NCBI GenBank assembly: GCA_963720645.1
Contig: CAVRFX010000026.1
Location: forward strand, 500,696 to 564,695
Source: RYN-230 sp963720645
GTDB lineage: Bacteria > Actinomycetota > Actinomycetes > Streptosporangiales > Streptosporangiaceae
Direction of reading: 5' to 3'
DNA length: 64,000 nt
The translations under genes and the position numbers were made by a program. Positions 42,911 through 51,947 of this stretch are shown here, piece after piece. Within the stretch, counting starts at the first letter, position 1, and each line of letters starts with the position of its first letter. The notes under the pieces were generated by a model that was given only the letters and a program-made list of their open reading frames with translations, was not told where the DNA came from and searched no databases.

Positions 42911-43912
42911 TCACCGCGCGCTGTCTCTGGGGCGTTCGCCTGGCACGGCGGTCTGGAGGGTCGCGCCTTGCCGGTCGATGGCCAGGGGGCTTATACCCCA
43001 TCCGATACCCGTTTCCGCCACGATTGAATCCACCAGGTCAGGCCAGCCAGGAGCGCCCGCCACGGTCAGCGCGAGCACGGAAGGCCCGGCGCCGGAGACC
43101 ACCGCGGCCACGCCTGCCGCGCGGAGCCGGGCGAGCAGCTCCGCGGTCCGCGGCATGACCCCGGCCCGGTACGGCTGGTGCAGGTAGTCCTGGGTCGCGT
43201 CGAACAGCACCCCCGGGACCCGGGTCAGCGCGGCGATCAGCAGCGCGCTGCGGGCGGCGTTGGCGACCGCGTCCCGATGCGGCACCGCGGCCGGCAGGGC
43301 GCCCCGCGCGGTGTGCGTGGTCAGGCTGTCCTCCGCAACGAAAACCACCGGCCGGATCTCCTCCAGCACCGGCAGGCGGACTACGCGGGGGCCTGGCGGG
43401 GCCGCGGCGGCGGCCCCGCCACCCGGGCGGGCGGGATCCGGCGTCCAGGAGATGGTCAGGCCGCCGTGCAGGCAGGCCGCCACGTTGTCCGGGTGTCCCT
43501 CCAGGCGGGCCGCCAGGGCCAGCACAGCGTCGTCCGGGAGCAGCTCAGCGCCGTCCCGGGCCAGGGCGCGGGCGGCCAGGATGCCGGTCACGATGGCCGC
43601 GGCCGAGGAGCCGAGCCCGCGGCCGTGCGGGATCGCGTTGAGGCTGCGCAGGCCGAGACCGGGCGGGTGGGCGCCGAGCGCGTCGAACGCGGCCCGCATG
43701 GCCCGCACCACGAGATGGGCCTCCCCCGCGGCGGCGGTCTCGCTGCCCTCGCCGGACACCTCGATGTCCAGCCCGCCGTCCGTCACCCGGGCCACGGTCA
43801 CGTCGTGCAGGGACAGCGCGAGCCCGAGGGCGTCGAACCCCGGGCCGAGGTTGGCGCTGCTGGCCGGGGCCCGCACCACGACAGGCTTGTCCCGCCACCG
43901 GGATCCGCTCAC
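42911..43912 (-). CDS. thrB: Homoserine kinase
   Basis: It phosphorylates homoserine in threonine synthesis. The 333-residue GHMP kinase has V-R-A-P-A-S-S-A-N-L-G-P-G-F-D-A-L-G at the N-terminus, the ATP loop P-H-G-R-G-L-G-S-S-A-A-A (95-106) and the C-terminal V-V-S-G-A-G-P-S-V-L-A-L. GTG at 43912 follows a GAGGAG site at 5 nt; the ORF start at 43957 has none. It lies 124 bp behind thrC. Confidence 0.95.
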   Translation of the reverse strand: MSGSRWRDKPVVVRAPASSANLGPGFDALGLALSLHDVTVARVTDGGLDIEVSGEGSETAAAGEAHLVVRAMRAAFDALGAHPPGLGLRSLNAIPHGRGLGSSAAAIVTGILAARALARDGAELLPDDAVLALAARLEGHPDNVAACLHGGLTISWTPDPARPGGGAAAAAPPGPRVVRLPVLEEIRPVVFVAEDSLTTHTARGALPAAVPHRDAVANAARSALLIAALTRVPGVLFDATQDYLHQPYRAGVMPRTAELLARLRAAGVAAVVSGAGPSVLALTVAGAPGWPDLVDSIVAETGIGWGISPLAIDRQGATLQTAVPGERPRDSAR

Positions 43913-44036
43913 GGTGTCTCCTCGGGCGCTCGCGCCGTCCGGCCAGCAAAAACCCACCGGCCACTCGCCCGGGCCTGTCGGCCCAGGCTCGCTCGCCGGT
44001 ACCGGACGGCGCTCACAAGCTCCTGGGCGCTGCGCC

Positions 44037-45128
44037 TCAGGCCAGGCCGAGGGCGGCCGCCGCGGCCCCGCTGTCCGCGGGCACGGTGATCGGGGCGGGC
44101 GCGGCCGACACCGCCCAGTCCGGGTCCTTGAGGCCGTTGCCGGTCACCGTGCACACCACCCGGGAACCGGCCGCGACCTGGCCCTGTTCCCTGGCCTGGA
44201 GCAGCCCGGCCACCCCGGCGGCCGAGGCCAGCTCACCGAACACCGCCTCCTTGGCCGCGAGCAGCCGGTACGCCGCGAAGATCTGCCGGTCGGTGACCGA
44301 GTCGATCAGGCCGCCGGACGCGTCCCGGGCGGCCTCGGCCAGCTCCCAGGACGCCGGATTGCCGATCCGGATCGCGGTCGCGATGGTCTGCGGGGCGCGG
44401 ACCGGCTCGCCGCGGACGATGGGCGCCGCCCCGCTGGCCTGGAAGCCGAGCATCCGGGGGGTCCTGGTGGCCCGCCCGGCCGCGGCGTACTGGGTGTAGC
44501 CCATCCAGTAGGCAGTGATGTTGCCGGCGTTGCCGACCGGCAGGCAGTGCACGTCGGGCGCGTCACCGAGCGCGTCGATGATCTCGAACGCCGCGCTCTT
44601 CTGGCCCTCGAGCCGGTCCGGGTTGACCGAGTTGACCAGCGCGACCGGGTAGTCGGCGGCCAGCTTGCGGGCCAGCTCGAGGCAGTCGTCGAAGTTGCCG
44701 TCCACCTGGAGCAGCTTGGCCCCGTGCACCAGGGCCTGGGCCAGCTTGCCGAGCGCGATCTTGCCGCGGGGCACCAGGACCGCGCAGGACATCCCGGCAC
44801 GGGCCGCGTACGCGGCGGCGCTCGCGCTGGTGTTGCCGGTGGAGGCGCAGATCACCGCGGTGGCGCCGCGGCTGATGGCCATGCTGACCGCCATCGTCAT
44901 GCCGCGGTCCTTGAACGAGCCGGTCGGGTTGGCCCCTTCGACCTTGAGGTACACCTCGCAGCCGGTCCGCTCGGAGAGCACGGGGGCGGGCAGCAGCGGC
45001 GTGGCCCCCTCGCCCAGCGTGATGACCGGGCTGCTGCCCGGCAGCGCCGGCAGCCAGTCCCGGTATTGCGCGATCACGCCGCGCCAGGGCACGTACCCCG
45101 CCGCCGCGGAGGTCACGTCCGCAGTCAT
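44037..45128 (-). CDS. thrC: Threonine synthase
   Basis: It converts O-phosphohomoserine to threonine with PLP. The 363-residue, compact (thrC type as in mycobacteria) enzyme carries the PLP lysine in N-P-T-G-S-F-K73-D-R-G-M and the phosphate-binding P-V-G-N-A-G-N-I-T-A. S-T-G-N-T-S-A-S is also present. Its start overlaps the hom stop by 4 bp, so both are translated together. Confidence 0.96.
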   Translation of the reverse strand: MTADVTSAAAGYVPWRGVIAQYRDWLPALPGSSPVITLGEGATPLLPAPVLSERTGCEVYLKVEGANPTGSFKDRGMTMAVSMAISRGATAVICASTGNTSASAAAYAARAGMSCAVLVPRGKIALGKLAQALVHGAKLLQVDGNFDDCLELARKLAADYPVALVNSVNPDRLEGQKSAAFEIIDALGDAPDVHCLPVGNAGNITAYWMGYTQYAAAGRATRTPRMLGFQASGAAPIVRGEPVRAPQTIATAIRIGNPASWELAEAARDASGGLIDSVTDRQIFAAYRLLAAKEAVFGELASAAGVAGLLQAREQGQVAAGSRVVCTVTGNGLKDPDWAVSAAPAPITVPADSGAAAAALGLA

Positions 45129-46414
45129 TCGTCCGCCTCCCCTTCGACCCGCATCACGCTGGCCACGGCCCGCACGGAGTCCATCGTCTCCAGTTCGGTG
45201 ACGCAGCGCGAGAGCGCGGCGTCCGGGGCGGCGTGGGTCACGATCACGAGCTGGGCGTCCTCGCCCCGGCCCTCCTGGCGCACGGCCTTGATGGACACCT
45301 CGTGCCGGGCGTAGGTCTCCGCGACCGCGGCCAGCACGCCGGGCCGGTCCGCGACGTCCAGGGCGACGTGATACCGGGTCCGCGCCTCCCCCATCGGCAG
45401 CGTCCGGAGCTTCGCGTAGGTGGACGGATCCGGGCCGCGGGTGCCGGCGATCCGGTTGCGGGCCACGGCGACCGCGTCACCGAGCACCGCGCTCGCGGTC
45501 GGCACTCCCCCGGCCCCGGCACCGTAGAACATGAGCCGGCCTGCCGCCTCCGCCTCCACGAACACCGCGTTGTACGCTTCGCGCACGCCGGCCAGCGGGT
45601 GGCTGCGCGGGATCATCGCCGGGTGGGCGCGGACCGACACGCCGCCGTCCCGGCGCTCGCAGATCGCGAGCATCTTGACCACGTGGCCCAGCTCCCGGGC
45701 GCTCGCGATGTCCGCGGCGGTGACCCCGGTGATGCCCTCCCGGTACACGTCGGCCGCGGTGACCCCGGTGTGGAAGGCCAGCCCGGCCAGGATCGCGGCC
45801 TTGGCCGCCGCGTCGAAGCCCTCGATGTCCGCGGTGGGGTCGGGCTCGGCGTAGCCGAGCGCCTGGGCCTCCTCCAGCGCGTCCGCGAACCCGGCGCCCG
45901 AGGTGTCCATCCGGTCCAGGATGTAGTTGGTGGTGCCGTTGACGATGCCCAGGACCCGGTGCACCTCGTCGCCGGCCAGCGACTCGCGCAGCGGCCGGAG
46001 CAGCGGGATGGCCCCGGCCACGGCGGCCTCGTAGTAGAGGTCGGCGCCGTTCTCCCGGGCCGCCTCGTGCAGGGTGGCCCCGTCCTCGGCGAGCAGCGCC
46101 TTGTTGGCCGAGACCACGGACTTGCCGGACTTCATCGCGGCGAGCAGGACCGACCGGACCGGCTCGATGCCGCCGATCACCTCGATGACGATGTCCACGT
46201 CCGGCCGGGTGACCAGGTCCATGGAGTCGGCGGTGAGCAGCGCGGGGTCGATCTGCACGGCCCGGGCGCGGCCCGGCCGCCGCACCGCGACCCCGGCCAC
46301 CTCCAGCCGGGCGCCGATCCGCGCGGCCAGGTCGTCGGACTGCTGCGTGAGCAGCCGGTAGACCTCCGAGCCCACGGTGCCGCAGCCCAGCAACGCCACT
46401 TTCAACGTCCGCAC
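45125..46414 (-). CDS. hom: Homoserine dehydrogenase
   Basis: It reduces aspartate semialdehyde to homoserine, the branch to threonine and methionine. The 429-residue protein has an NAD(P) loop G-C-G-T-V-G (10-15) and S-A-N-K-A-L-L-A. The catalytic core has L-G-Y-A-E-P-D-P-T-A-D-I-E-G-F-D-A-A-K-A. A C-terminal ACT domain from about 350 (Y-H-V-A-L-D-V-A-D-R-P-G-V-L) gives threonine feedback control. GTG start at 46414 with a weak GGTGAT upstream. It is first in hom-thrC. Confidence 0.96.
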   Translation of the reverse strand: MRTLKVALLGCGTVGSEVYRLLTQQSDDLAARIGARLEVAGVAVRRPGRARAVQIDPALLTADSMDLVTRPDVDIVIEVIGGIEPVRSVLLAAMKSGKSVVSANKALLAEDGATLHEAARENGADLYYEAAVAGAIPLLRPLRESLAGDEVHRVLGIVNGTTNYILDRMDTSGAGFADALEEAQALGYAEPDPTADIEGFDAAAKAAILAGLAFHTGVTAADVYREGITGVTAADIASARELGHVVKMLAICERRDGGVSVRAHPAMIPRSHPLAGVREAYNAVFVEAEAAGRLMFYGAGAGGVPTASAVLGDAVAVARNRIAGTRGPDPSTYAKLRTLPMGEARTRYHVALDVADRPGVLAAVAETYARHEVSIKAVRQEGRGEDAQLVIVTHAAPDAALSRCVTELETMDSVRAVASVMRVEGEADE

Positions 46415-46572
46415 TACGGCATCACCCTAGGTCTCGTCATCCGCTGCTGGCTCCTGGTGCTGGCTCTTGCGGTGCTGGCCAATCTACGGCCGGCCCGCCC
46501 GGGGCCGCGTCACCCGCGGGCGGCCCGCCTGGTTCCGGGCCGCCTGATTCCGGCCGGTCCGGTGCCGGCTGA

Positions 46573-48039
46573 TCATCCGGCGTCCAGCCGGAGCAGGTCA
46601 TCCATCGTCTCGCGGCGGAGCAGCAGCCGGGCCGCGCCGTCCCGGACGGCCACCACCGCAGGCCGGGTCACGTGGTTGTAGTTACTGGCCATCGACCGGC
46701 AGTACGCCCCGGTGGCCGCGACCGCCAGCAGGTCGCCGGGAACCAGGTCGGAGGGCAGGTAGCTGTCCCGGACCACGATGTCCCCACTCTCGCAGTGCCT
46801 GCCGACAATCCTGGACAGCATCGGCGCCGCCGCCGATTCCCTGGAGGCGAGCACGCACGTGTACTCGGCGTCGTACAGGGCGGTCCGGATGTTGTCACTC
46901 ATCCCACCGTCCACGCTCACGTAGGTGCGCAGCCCGTCCACGTCCTTGACCGTCCCGACCTCGTACAGGGTAACCGTGCCGGGTCCGGCGATGGCGCGGC
47001 CGGGCTCGACGGTCAGCCGCGGCATGTCCAGCCCCGCCGCGGCGCACTGGGCGCGCACGATCTCGTGCAGGTTCTGCGCCGTGACCTTGACGTCCGCCGG
47101 GTCGTCGTCGGGGGTGTAGGCGATGCCGAGCCCGCCGCCGAGGTTCAGCTCATCGATCACGATGCCGTGCTCGTCGCGGATCCGGACGGCGAGGCTCAGG
47201 ACCCGGCGGGCGGCCGCCTCGAAGCCGTCGGTGTCGAAGATCTGCGATCCGATATGCGAGTGCAGCCCGGCCAGGTCCACCCCCGGGCAGGCCAGGACCC
47301 GGCGCACGGCCTCGTCGGCCGCGCCGGAGGACAGCGAGAACCCGAACTTCTGGTCGTCGTGCGCGGTGGCGACGAACTCGTGGGTGTGCGCCTCCACGCC
47401 GGTGGTGACCCGGACCAGCACCCGGGACCGCGCCGCGGTCCCCGGCTGCCCGGGGGCGGGAGCTCCCGCGCCCTTCCCCGCCGCGCCGTTCCCGCCCGCG
47501 CCGCGCGCGGGGACCGGCAGGTCGGTCAGGTAGGCGAGCCGGGCGATCTCCTCGAAGGAGTCCACCACGATGTGGCCCACGCCCGCCTCCAGGGCCCGGG
47601 CCAGCTCGCTCTCGAGCTTGTTGCTGCCGTGCAGGGTGATCATCTCGGGCGGCACGCCCGCCTGCAGCGCAACCTCCAGCTCACCGCCGGTGCACACGTC
47701 CACGCCAAGGCCTTCCTCGCTGACCCAGCGGAGCACGCCACGGCAGCAGAACGCCTTGGCCGCGTAGAACACTCCGGCCCGGCCCCCGAACGCCTCGCGG
47801 TAGCCCCGGCAGCGCTGCCGGAAGTCGTCCTCGTCACAGATGAACAGCGGCGTGCCGAACTCGGCGGCCAGGTCGCGCACGTCCAGCCCGCCGACGGTGA
47901 GCACGCCGGCCGCCCGGTGGGCGGTATGCGGCCAGATCGCCGGGTGCAGGGCGTTGGGATCCTCGGGCGGGCTCGGGGGGTGCTCGGCGGGCAGCACGTC
48001 GGCGTGCCGCGGTCCGGCGGGGTGGGCGACACGGCTCAT
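46573..48039 (-). CDS. lysA: Diaminopimelate decarboxylase
   Basis: It makes lysine from meso-diaminopimelate. The 488-residue fold-III PLP enzyme has the cofactor lysine in V-F-Y-A-A-K95-A-F. Other motifs are H-S-H-I-G-S-Q, the glycine loop L-N-L-G-G-G-L-G-I, E-P-G-R-A-I, and the active-site Cys in H-C-E-S-G-D. A low-complexity insert near residues 183-206 (G-A-G-G-N-G-A-A-G-K-G-A-G) is a local loop expansion. It sits between nrtL and hom. Confidence 0.96.
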   Translation of the reverse strand: MSRVAHPAGPRHADVLPAEHPPSPPEDPNALHPAIWPHTAHRAAGVLTVGGLDVRDLAAEFGTPLFICDEDDFRQRCRGYREAFGGRAGVFYAAKAFCCRGVLRWVSEEGLGVDVCTGGELEVALQAGVPPEMITLHGSNKLESELARALEAGVGHIVVDSFEEIARLAYLTDLPVPARGAGGNGAAGKGAGAPAPGQPGTAARSRVLVRVTTGVEAHTHEFVATAHDDQKFGFSLSSGAADEAVRRVLACPGVDLAGLHSHIGSQIFDTDGFEAAARRVLSLAVRIRDEHGIVIDELNLGGGLGIAYTPDDDPADVKVTAQNLHEIVRAQCAAAGLDMPRLTVEPGRAIAGPGTVTLYEVGTVKDVDGLRTYVSVDGGMSDNIRTALYDAEYTCVLASRESAAAPMLSRIVGRHCESGDIVVRDSYLPSDLVPGDLLAVAATGAYCRSMASNYNHVTRPAVVAVRDGAARLLLRRETMDDLLRLDAG

Positions 48040-48104
48040 GACACGGTCCTTGCTGCTCGTCTGCGGTGTTTGCTGCGGCGGTGCTGGTCACGGTGCCGGC
48101 CTGG

Positions 48105-49357
48105 TCACATCCGGCCGGGAGCGGCGATGCCCAGCAGCCGGAGGCCGGTCGCGAGGACCGTCCGCGCGGCGCTGGCCAGCTGCAGCCGGGCCTGGATGAG
48201 CTCCCCGCCCGCCGGGGGGCCGCCCGCCGCTGAGCCGCCCTCCCCTGTGCCGTCCTGCCGTGAGCTGCCCTGCGGTGAGCTGCCCGGCTGACCCGGGTCC
48301 GCCGGCTCCGGCGGCACCGAGCCGGGCCGCATCACCGGGCAGGCCTCCTGCCAGCCGAAGTACCAGCCGGCCAGCTCCTCCAGGTAGGCGGCGACCACGT
48401 GCGGCTGCCTCCGGCGCGCGGCCCCGGCTACCCGTTCCGGGAGCCAGGACATCGCGTCGAGCAGCGCCTGCTCGCTGGGATGCGCGAGCAGGCACGGCCG
48501 GAACCGCTCCGCATCCGGCCCCGGCAGGCCGAGGTTGGCGGCCTGCCGCAGCGCAGACGCGGCGTGAGCGTGCGCGTACCGCACAGCATAGGCGGGATTG
48601 CCCAGGTGCTGCGCGGCCATTCCCCGGGGGTCAAGCCCCGGTCCCGGCGGCCGGGGCACGCCGCTGGTGAGCCGGCTGAGCGCGAACCGGACGGCGTCCT
48701 CCCCCGCGTACGCGAGGGCCTCCGCGACCGGGCCGCCCGCGCCGTCCCCTGTCTCCTCTGCCCCGGGGCCGCCCGCTCCCGCCGCAGGCTCCTCGCCCCC
48801 GGGTCCCGTCCAGGTGACCTCGGCCCCCGCGGCCCCGGACAGCCGCCCGGCCAGCTCCGCGAGGAGCCGCCCGTGGGCGTCCGGCCAGTCCCGCGCGGCG
48901 GCCAGCCGGGCGTCACGTGGCGCGGTCACCCGGGTGCCGCGCAGGGCCAGGCTCCGGGCGCAACCCGGGCCGGCCTGGGTGATCCTGACCGCGAGCCGGG
49001 CCAGCGTGTCCGGGGTGACCGTGAGGGAAAGGTAACCGCCCCCCGTGACCGCGACCCCGCTGAGGCTCACCCCGCCCAGGGTCACCTCGCCGGTGCCGCT
49101 CTCCCCGGCCTCGGCGCGAGCGCGGCGGCGAGCACGGCGGCGACCCGGGCCGGATCCGCCGCCAGGCGGCGGGCCAGCACGAACGGCAGTGTGGTCGCGT
49201 AATGGCCCGGGCCACCGCCGGCCCCGGATGGCACGGGCCGCCAGGTGCCTGCGGTCAGGGCAGGGAGGTCGGCGGGGACGCCGTCGCCGGGCAGGTCGCC
49301 GGCCGCCGCGGCCCTGGTGGCCGCGGCCGCGAGCGCGGCGCTGAGATCCCCGGTCAT
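48105..49357 (-). CDS. nrtL: ArgS-related anticodon-binding protein NrtL, frameshifted in this sequence
   Basis: An arginyl-tRNA-synthetase relative without the catalytic Rossmann core. The N-terminal segment (from ATG 49357) resembles the additional N-terminal domain of ArgS: G-H-Y-A-T-T-L-P-F-V-L-A-R-R-L-A and R-V-A-A-V-L-A-A-A-L. The C-terminal part is the DALR anticodon-binding domain (A-Y-A-V-R-Y-A-H-A-H-A, L-P-E-R-V-A-G-A-A-R-R-R-Q-P-H-V-V-A-A-Y-L-E-E-L). The two lie in different frames and join by a one-base shift at about 49110-49125, restoring one protein of about 417 residues. This is the position of nrtL beside lysA in streptomycetes. There is no HIGH or KMSKS motif, so it should not charge tRNA. 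Confidence 0.82.
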
Positions 49358-49475
49358 CACAGACGAGCAGGTTATCCGGGTGAGACGGGAAAGAGGGCTC
49401 GCGTTGCGGCCAGCAGCGGCCACCGGGCCCCGTCAGGCAGCGCTGCCCCGGGCGGGCGCAGGCGGACCTCCGGGC

Positions 49476-49973
49476 TCAGGAAGGGCCAGGCTGGCCTGCG
49501 GAGGACCAGCCCGTTTCGTTATCTGGTCCGCTGGTCTCGCCGGGCGCGCCGGCCTGCGCCGGTGCGCCTGCCCCGCCCTCGCGGGCCTCGCTGGCGGCCG
49601 CCCCGGCCAGCTCGCGGACGACCCGGATCATCTCGCCGGGGTCGAACGGCTTGGTCAGGTACGCGTCCACGCCGATCTCGCGGCCGCGGTTCTTGTCGTC
49701 CTCCTGCGCCCGGGCGGTGATCAGGACGACGCGGATCCGGCTGGTCTGCGGGTTGCGGCGCAGCTGGCCGGCGGTCACCCAGCCGTCCAGGCGGGGCATC
49801 ATCACGTCGAGCGTGATCACGTCCGGGTCGATCGCGGCGACTTTGTCCAGGCAGTCCTGGCCATCCACGGCCGTGGCGACGTCGAACCCTTCCAGGGTCA
49901 AGTTGACGGCGATGAGCTGCCGAATCACCTCATCGTCGTCTACCACGAGAACGCGTCCCAGAGCCTGCGCCAC
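49476..49973 (-). CDS. Stand-alone response regulator receiver protein
   Basis: A 165-residue CheY-like receiver: acidic pocket D12-D-D14, phospho-acceptor D56 in I-T-L-D-V-M-M-P, T86 in V-L-I-T-A, and K108 in L-T-K-P-F. No output domain follows, only about 45 residues of low-complexity tail (A-G-A-P-A-Q-A-G-A-P). The GTG start lacks a clear ribosome site, and the V at residue 8 region could be an alternative. No kinase is adjacent. It ends the conserved chromosomal block just before the tRNA-Arg gene. Confidence 0.9.
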   Translation of the reverse strand: MAQALGRVLVVDDDEVIRQLIAVNLTLEGFDVATAVDGQDCLDKVAAIDPDVITLDVMMPRLDGWVTAGQLRRNPQTSRIRVVLITARAQEDDKNRGREIGVDAYLTKPFDPGEMIRVVRELAGAAASEAREGGAGAPAQAGAPGETSGPDNETGWSSAGQPGPS

Positions 49974-50091
49974 GGCGTGAGGCTAGCGTGTCGCGGCTAC
50001 TTCCCGCGACAACATGCCCAAGGCGCCGCCAAGCTGTGCCCAGGGCGGTCCATGGCGCCGCCGGGTGCTGATACTCTTTCTGCGTCCTGGA

Positions 50092-50162
50092 GCCCCCGTA
50101 GCTCAGGGGATAGAGCAACGGCCTCCGGAGCCGTGTGCGCAGGTTCGAATCCTGCCGGGGCG
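50092..50162 (+). tRNA. tRNA-Arg (anticodon CCG)
   Basis: The cloverleaf is readable: acceptor GCCCCCG, D arm GCTC-AGGGGATA-GAGC, anticodon arm ACGGC-CTCCGGA-GCCGT with CCG at the wobble-to-third positions, T arm GCAGG-TTCGAAT-CCTGC. The 3' acceptor strand reads CGGGGCG where CGGGGGC would pair perfectly, as if one G were missing. The same short run is present in the displaced copy at 57440-57446. The 3' CCA is not encoded. The gene carries the att site of the downstream element. Confidence 0.88.
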
Positions 50163-50163
50163 C
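50120..50163 (+). repeat. Attachment-site repeat at the tRNA-Arg 3' half (attL-like)
   Basis: These 44 bp, from the anticodon stem to the end of the tRNA, recur at 57404-57447 in the same orientation with two mismatches (positions 50124 and 50142). Identity stops just after the tRNA end. Confidence 0.85.
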
Positions 50164-50929
50164 CCGAAACATGGGAACGGTCGTCGTTCCGTTCGCCGTT
50201 CCCCGCCGGGCTTCCGGGCTGACCGGCCGCCTCTTTCATAAGCTGGGTGAGACCGGGTAGCGCGCCGTCCCGGATCGTGACGCGGATGGTCACCTCGTGG
50301 CGGGGCCGGTGGTAGCGGACCTGGAGCTGGAAGGCGTCGAAGAGGCTGCGCTGGAGCGCTTCGGGCAGGGCCCCGAGCGCGAGCGGGAGCTGTGGCACTC
50401 CCGTCAGTAGGTCGGCGTCGTTTGCGATGTGTCCTGGTGTGGCGGCCTTGAGCTGGGCGAGTTCTTCGGTGCGGGCCCGGTGCTCGGCGGCCAACTCAGC
50501 GAAGCGCCGCTGGATGCCCTGCCGGTACTCCTGATCGGTCTCGGGGTCGCCGGTGTCGTCTTGCTGCCCAAGCCTGGTGATGAGGTTCTTCTGGCGGCGC
50601 TCGATATCGCTGATCAGCGTATGCAGCCGCGCCTGGCGTGCGGTCCGGGCGTGGTCGTCGGATCTCCCGCACCGCTGACCCGGTCCACCGGCCGACCGCG
50701 CGGCGGGGATCGACGGGCTGGGGCGGCGGGTGCGCGGTGAGGTCGGTGTTGAGGGGGTCCGTGATCGCGTCGTAGCCGAGTTGCTCCAGGGCACGCCATT
50801 GGAAGATGGCGGTTACCACGGGGCCGCGGGCGGGGTCGGGGATCAGCCGGGTCTTGGTCTTCCCTTCGGCGCGGCGGGCCGGGACCGGGTGAGGTTTCTT
50901 GTCCGCGGCGTACCCGTAGCAGGGCTTGC
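50164..50929 (-). pseudogene. Serine recombinase remnant (recombinase domain and C-terminal helices)
   Basis: Two family pieces are visible. From 50929 down to about 50660 runs G-K-P-C-Y-G-Y, V-P-A-R-R-A-E-G-K-T-K-T-R-L-I-P-D, I-F-Q-W-R, L-G-Y-D-A-I, and A-V-G-R-W-T-G-S-A-V-R-E-I. This is the start of the recombinase (Pfam Recombinase) domain of large serine recombinases. In another frame below it follows the coiled C-terminal part with L-F-D-A-F-Q-L-Q-V-R-Y. The catalytic resolvase domain and the zinc-ribbon middle are missing, so it cannot act. Its upstream edge is fused to a copied piece of the SWIM gene, and its frame reads into the tRNA antisense strand. Confidence 0.8.
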
Positions 50930-51157
50930 CGACGAACTCCGGTGCCGTGCCCAGCTGCTGATGGCAGTACCGGATCTTGCTAAGCAAGGCGGCGACCTGC
51001 TGATATACCGGGTCGCCGGTCTGGGACCGGAGCGGTTCGATTGCGCGCAGGTAGACGGGTAGAGCGTCGGCTGGCCGGTCGCTGCTGATCAGGTCGGCGA
51101 GGGTGAGCCACTGGCGGTCGCTAGCGACACCGGCTGCCGCATCCCACGCCGCGCCGA
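50930..51157 (-). repeat. 228-bp copy of the SWIM gene 3' region
   Basis: It matches 52321-52548 in the same orientation with a single mismatch (51015 G, 52406 A). Sequence on both sides is unrelated. The copy is joined in frame to the recombinase remnant, forming a chimeric open frame without meaning. Confidence 0.93.
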
Positions 51158-51392
51158 ATCAGTGCTTCACGGCGGCGAGATCAGCGAACGTGTCGGCCAT
51201 CCAGTCCGCGATGAGGTGCTCGCAGGGGGCAGGCGATCGGGCCCGGTCTACTCGGTGGCGCTTTCCTCGGCGATGAATATGCGCAGCTCGCGCCTGGGGC
51301 TGCGCCTTCCGGCGCTGGTCCCCTGCCTGGGCGTGCGCCGCAGCAGCGACCCCCCGTCCCGCCTTTCAGGCGGCTATGAATCTCCGGCCGGG
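51158..51392. other. Short gene-free stretch
   Basis: Nothing intact. On the minus strand about 20 residues (C-E-H-L-I-A-D-W-M-A-D-T-F-A-D-L) end at a stop near 51160 and may be the tail of a lost gene. Confidence 0.3.
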
Positions 51393-51656
51393 TCAGTCGC
51401 TGTAGTGATAACGAGCCTTGAGGATCTTCACCTCTTTGTCGTCGGCCCGGTAAACCAGCCGGTGCTCGTCGTCGATGCGGCGGGACCAGTAGCCGGACAG
51501 GTCGCCCTTCAAGGGTTCAGGCTTACCTATACCGGAGAATGGGTCTCGCTGGATCTCACCGATCAGGCGCGTGATCCTCTTCGCCATCTTCCTGTCCGCG
51601 CCCAGCCAGTAGAGAAAGTCCTCCCAGGCATCGGGGTCGAAGTGAATGCTTCTCAC
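51393..51656 (-). CDS. yoeB: Toxin of the YoeB (Txe) family
   Basis: An 87-residue RelE/YoeB-fold mRNA interferase that cleaves ribosome-bound mRNA. It contains F-D-P-D-A-W-E-D-F-L-Y-W, I-x-R-D-P-F-S-G-I-G-K-P-E-P-L-K-G, W-S-R-R-I-D-D-E-H-R-L-V-Y and the final K-A-R-Y-H-Y. The catalytic Glu (K-P-E), Arg (S-R-R) and His (Y-H-Y) are all present, so it should be active. Its GTG shares one base with the antitoxin stop. It is neutralised by the upstream YefM. Confidence 0.93.
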   Translation of the reverse strand: MRSIHFDPDAWEDFLYWLGADRKMAKRITRLIGEIQRDPFSGIGKPEPLKGDLSGYWSRRIDDEHRLVYRADDKEVKILKARYHYSD

Positions 51657-51925
51657 TACTCGCCCGCCAGAGCCTCTAGCTCCTCCATGGTCTTGACGAC
51701 GGCGGCTTCACCCGACTTGTCGCGGGCGACGGCTTCCATGAGCCGCCGGGCGTTGGCAGGAGATCGCAGCAGGTAGATAGTCTCCTGCCAGGAGTCGAAA
51801 TCCTCAGCGGAGATGAGCACGGCGTCCCCGCCCTTGGAACTGATCCTCACCGGCACATGGTCGTCGTTAACCTGCTGTATGAGGGGGAACAGGCGCGAGC
51901 GAGCCTCGCTGGCACTGATGGCCAC
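51656..51925 (-). CDS. yefM: Antitoxin of the YefM (Phd/YefM) family
   Basis: It binds YoeB through its C-terminus and represses its own promoter through its N-terminus. The 89-residue protein has A-I-S-A-S-E-A-R-S-R-L-F-P-L-I-Q-Q-V-N, V-R-I-S-S-K-G-G-D-A-V-L-I-S, and S-W-Q-E-T-I-Y-L-L-R-S-P-A-N-A-R-R-L. I prefer GTG at 51925 (AAGGGAG 7 nt before) over GTG at 51931. The strongly similar Streptomyces YefM starts at the same place. Promoter and operator lie at 51948-51990. Confidence 0.93.
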   Translation of the reverse strand: MAISASEARSRLFPLIQQVNDDHVPVRISSKGGDAVLISAEDFDSWQETIYLLRSPANARRLMEAVARDKSGEAAVVKTMEELEALAGE

Positions 51926-51947
51926 TGCCACACGCTCCCTTCTATAT

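Noticed and set aside
42282..43001. 239-codon frame upstream of rho
   Set aside because: Arg/Ser/Pro-rich shadow spanning the rho leader and thrB end; no recognisable protein.
50937..50987. Start of a real gene fused to the recombinase
   Set aside because: These codons come from the copied SWIM segment, so the chimeric start is accidental.
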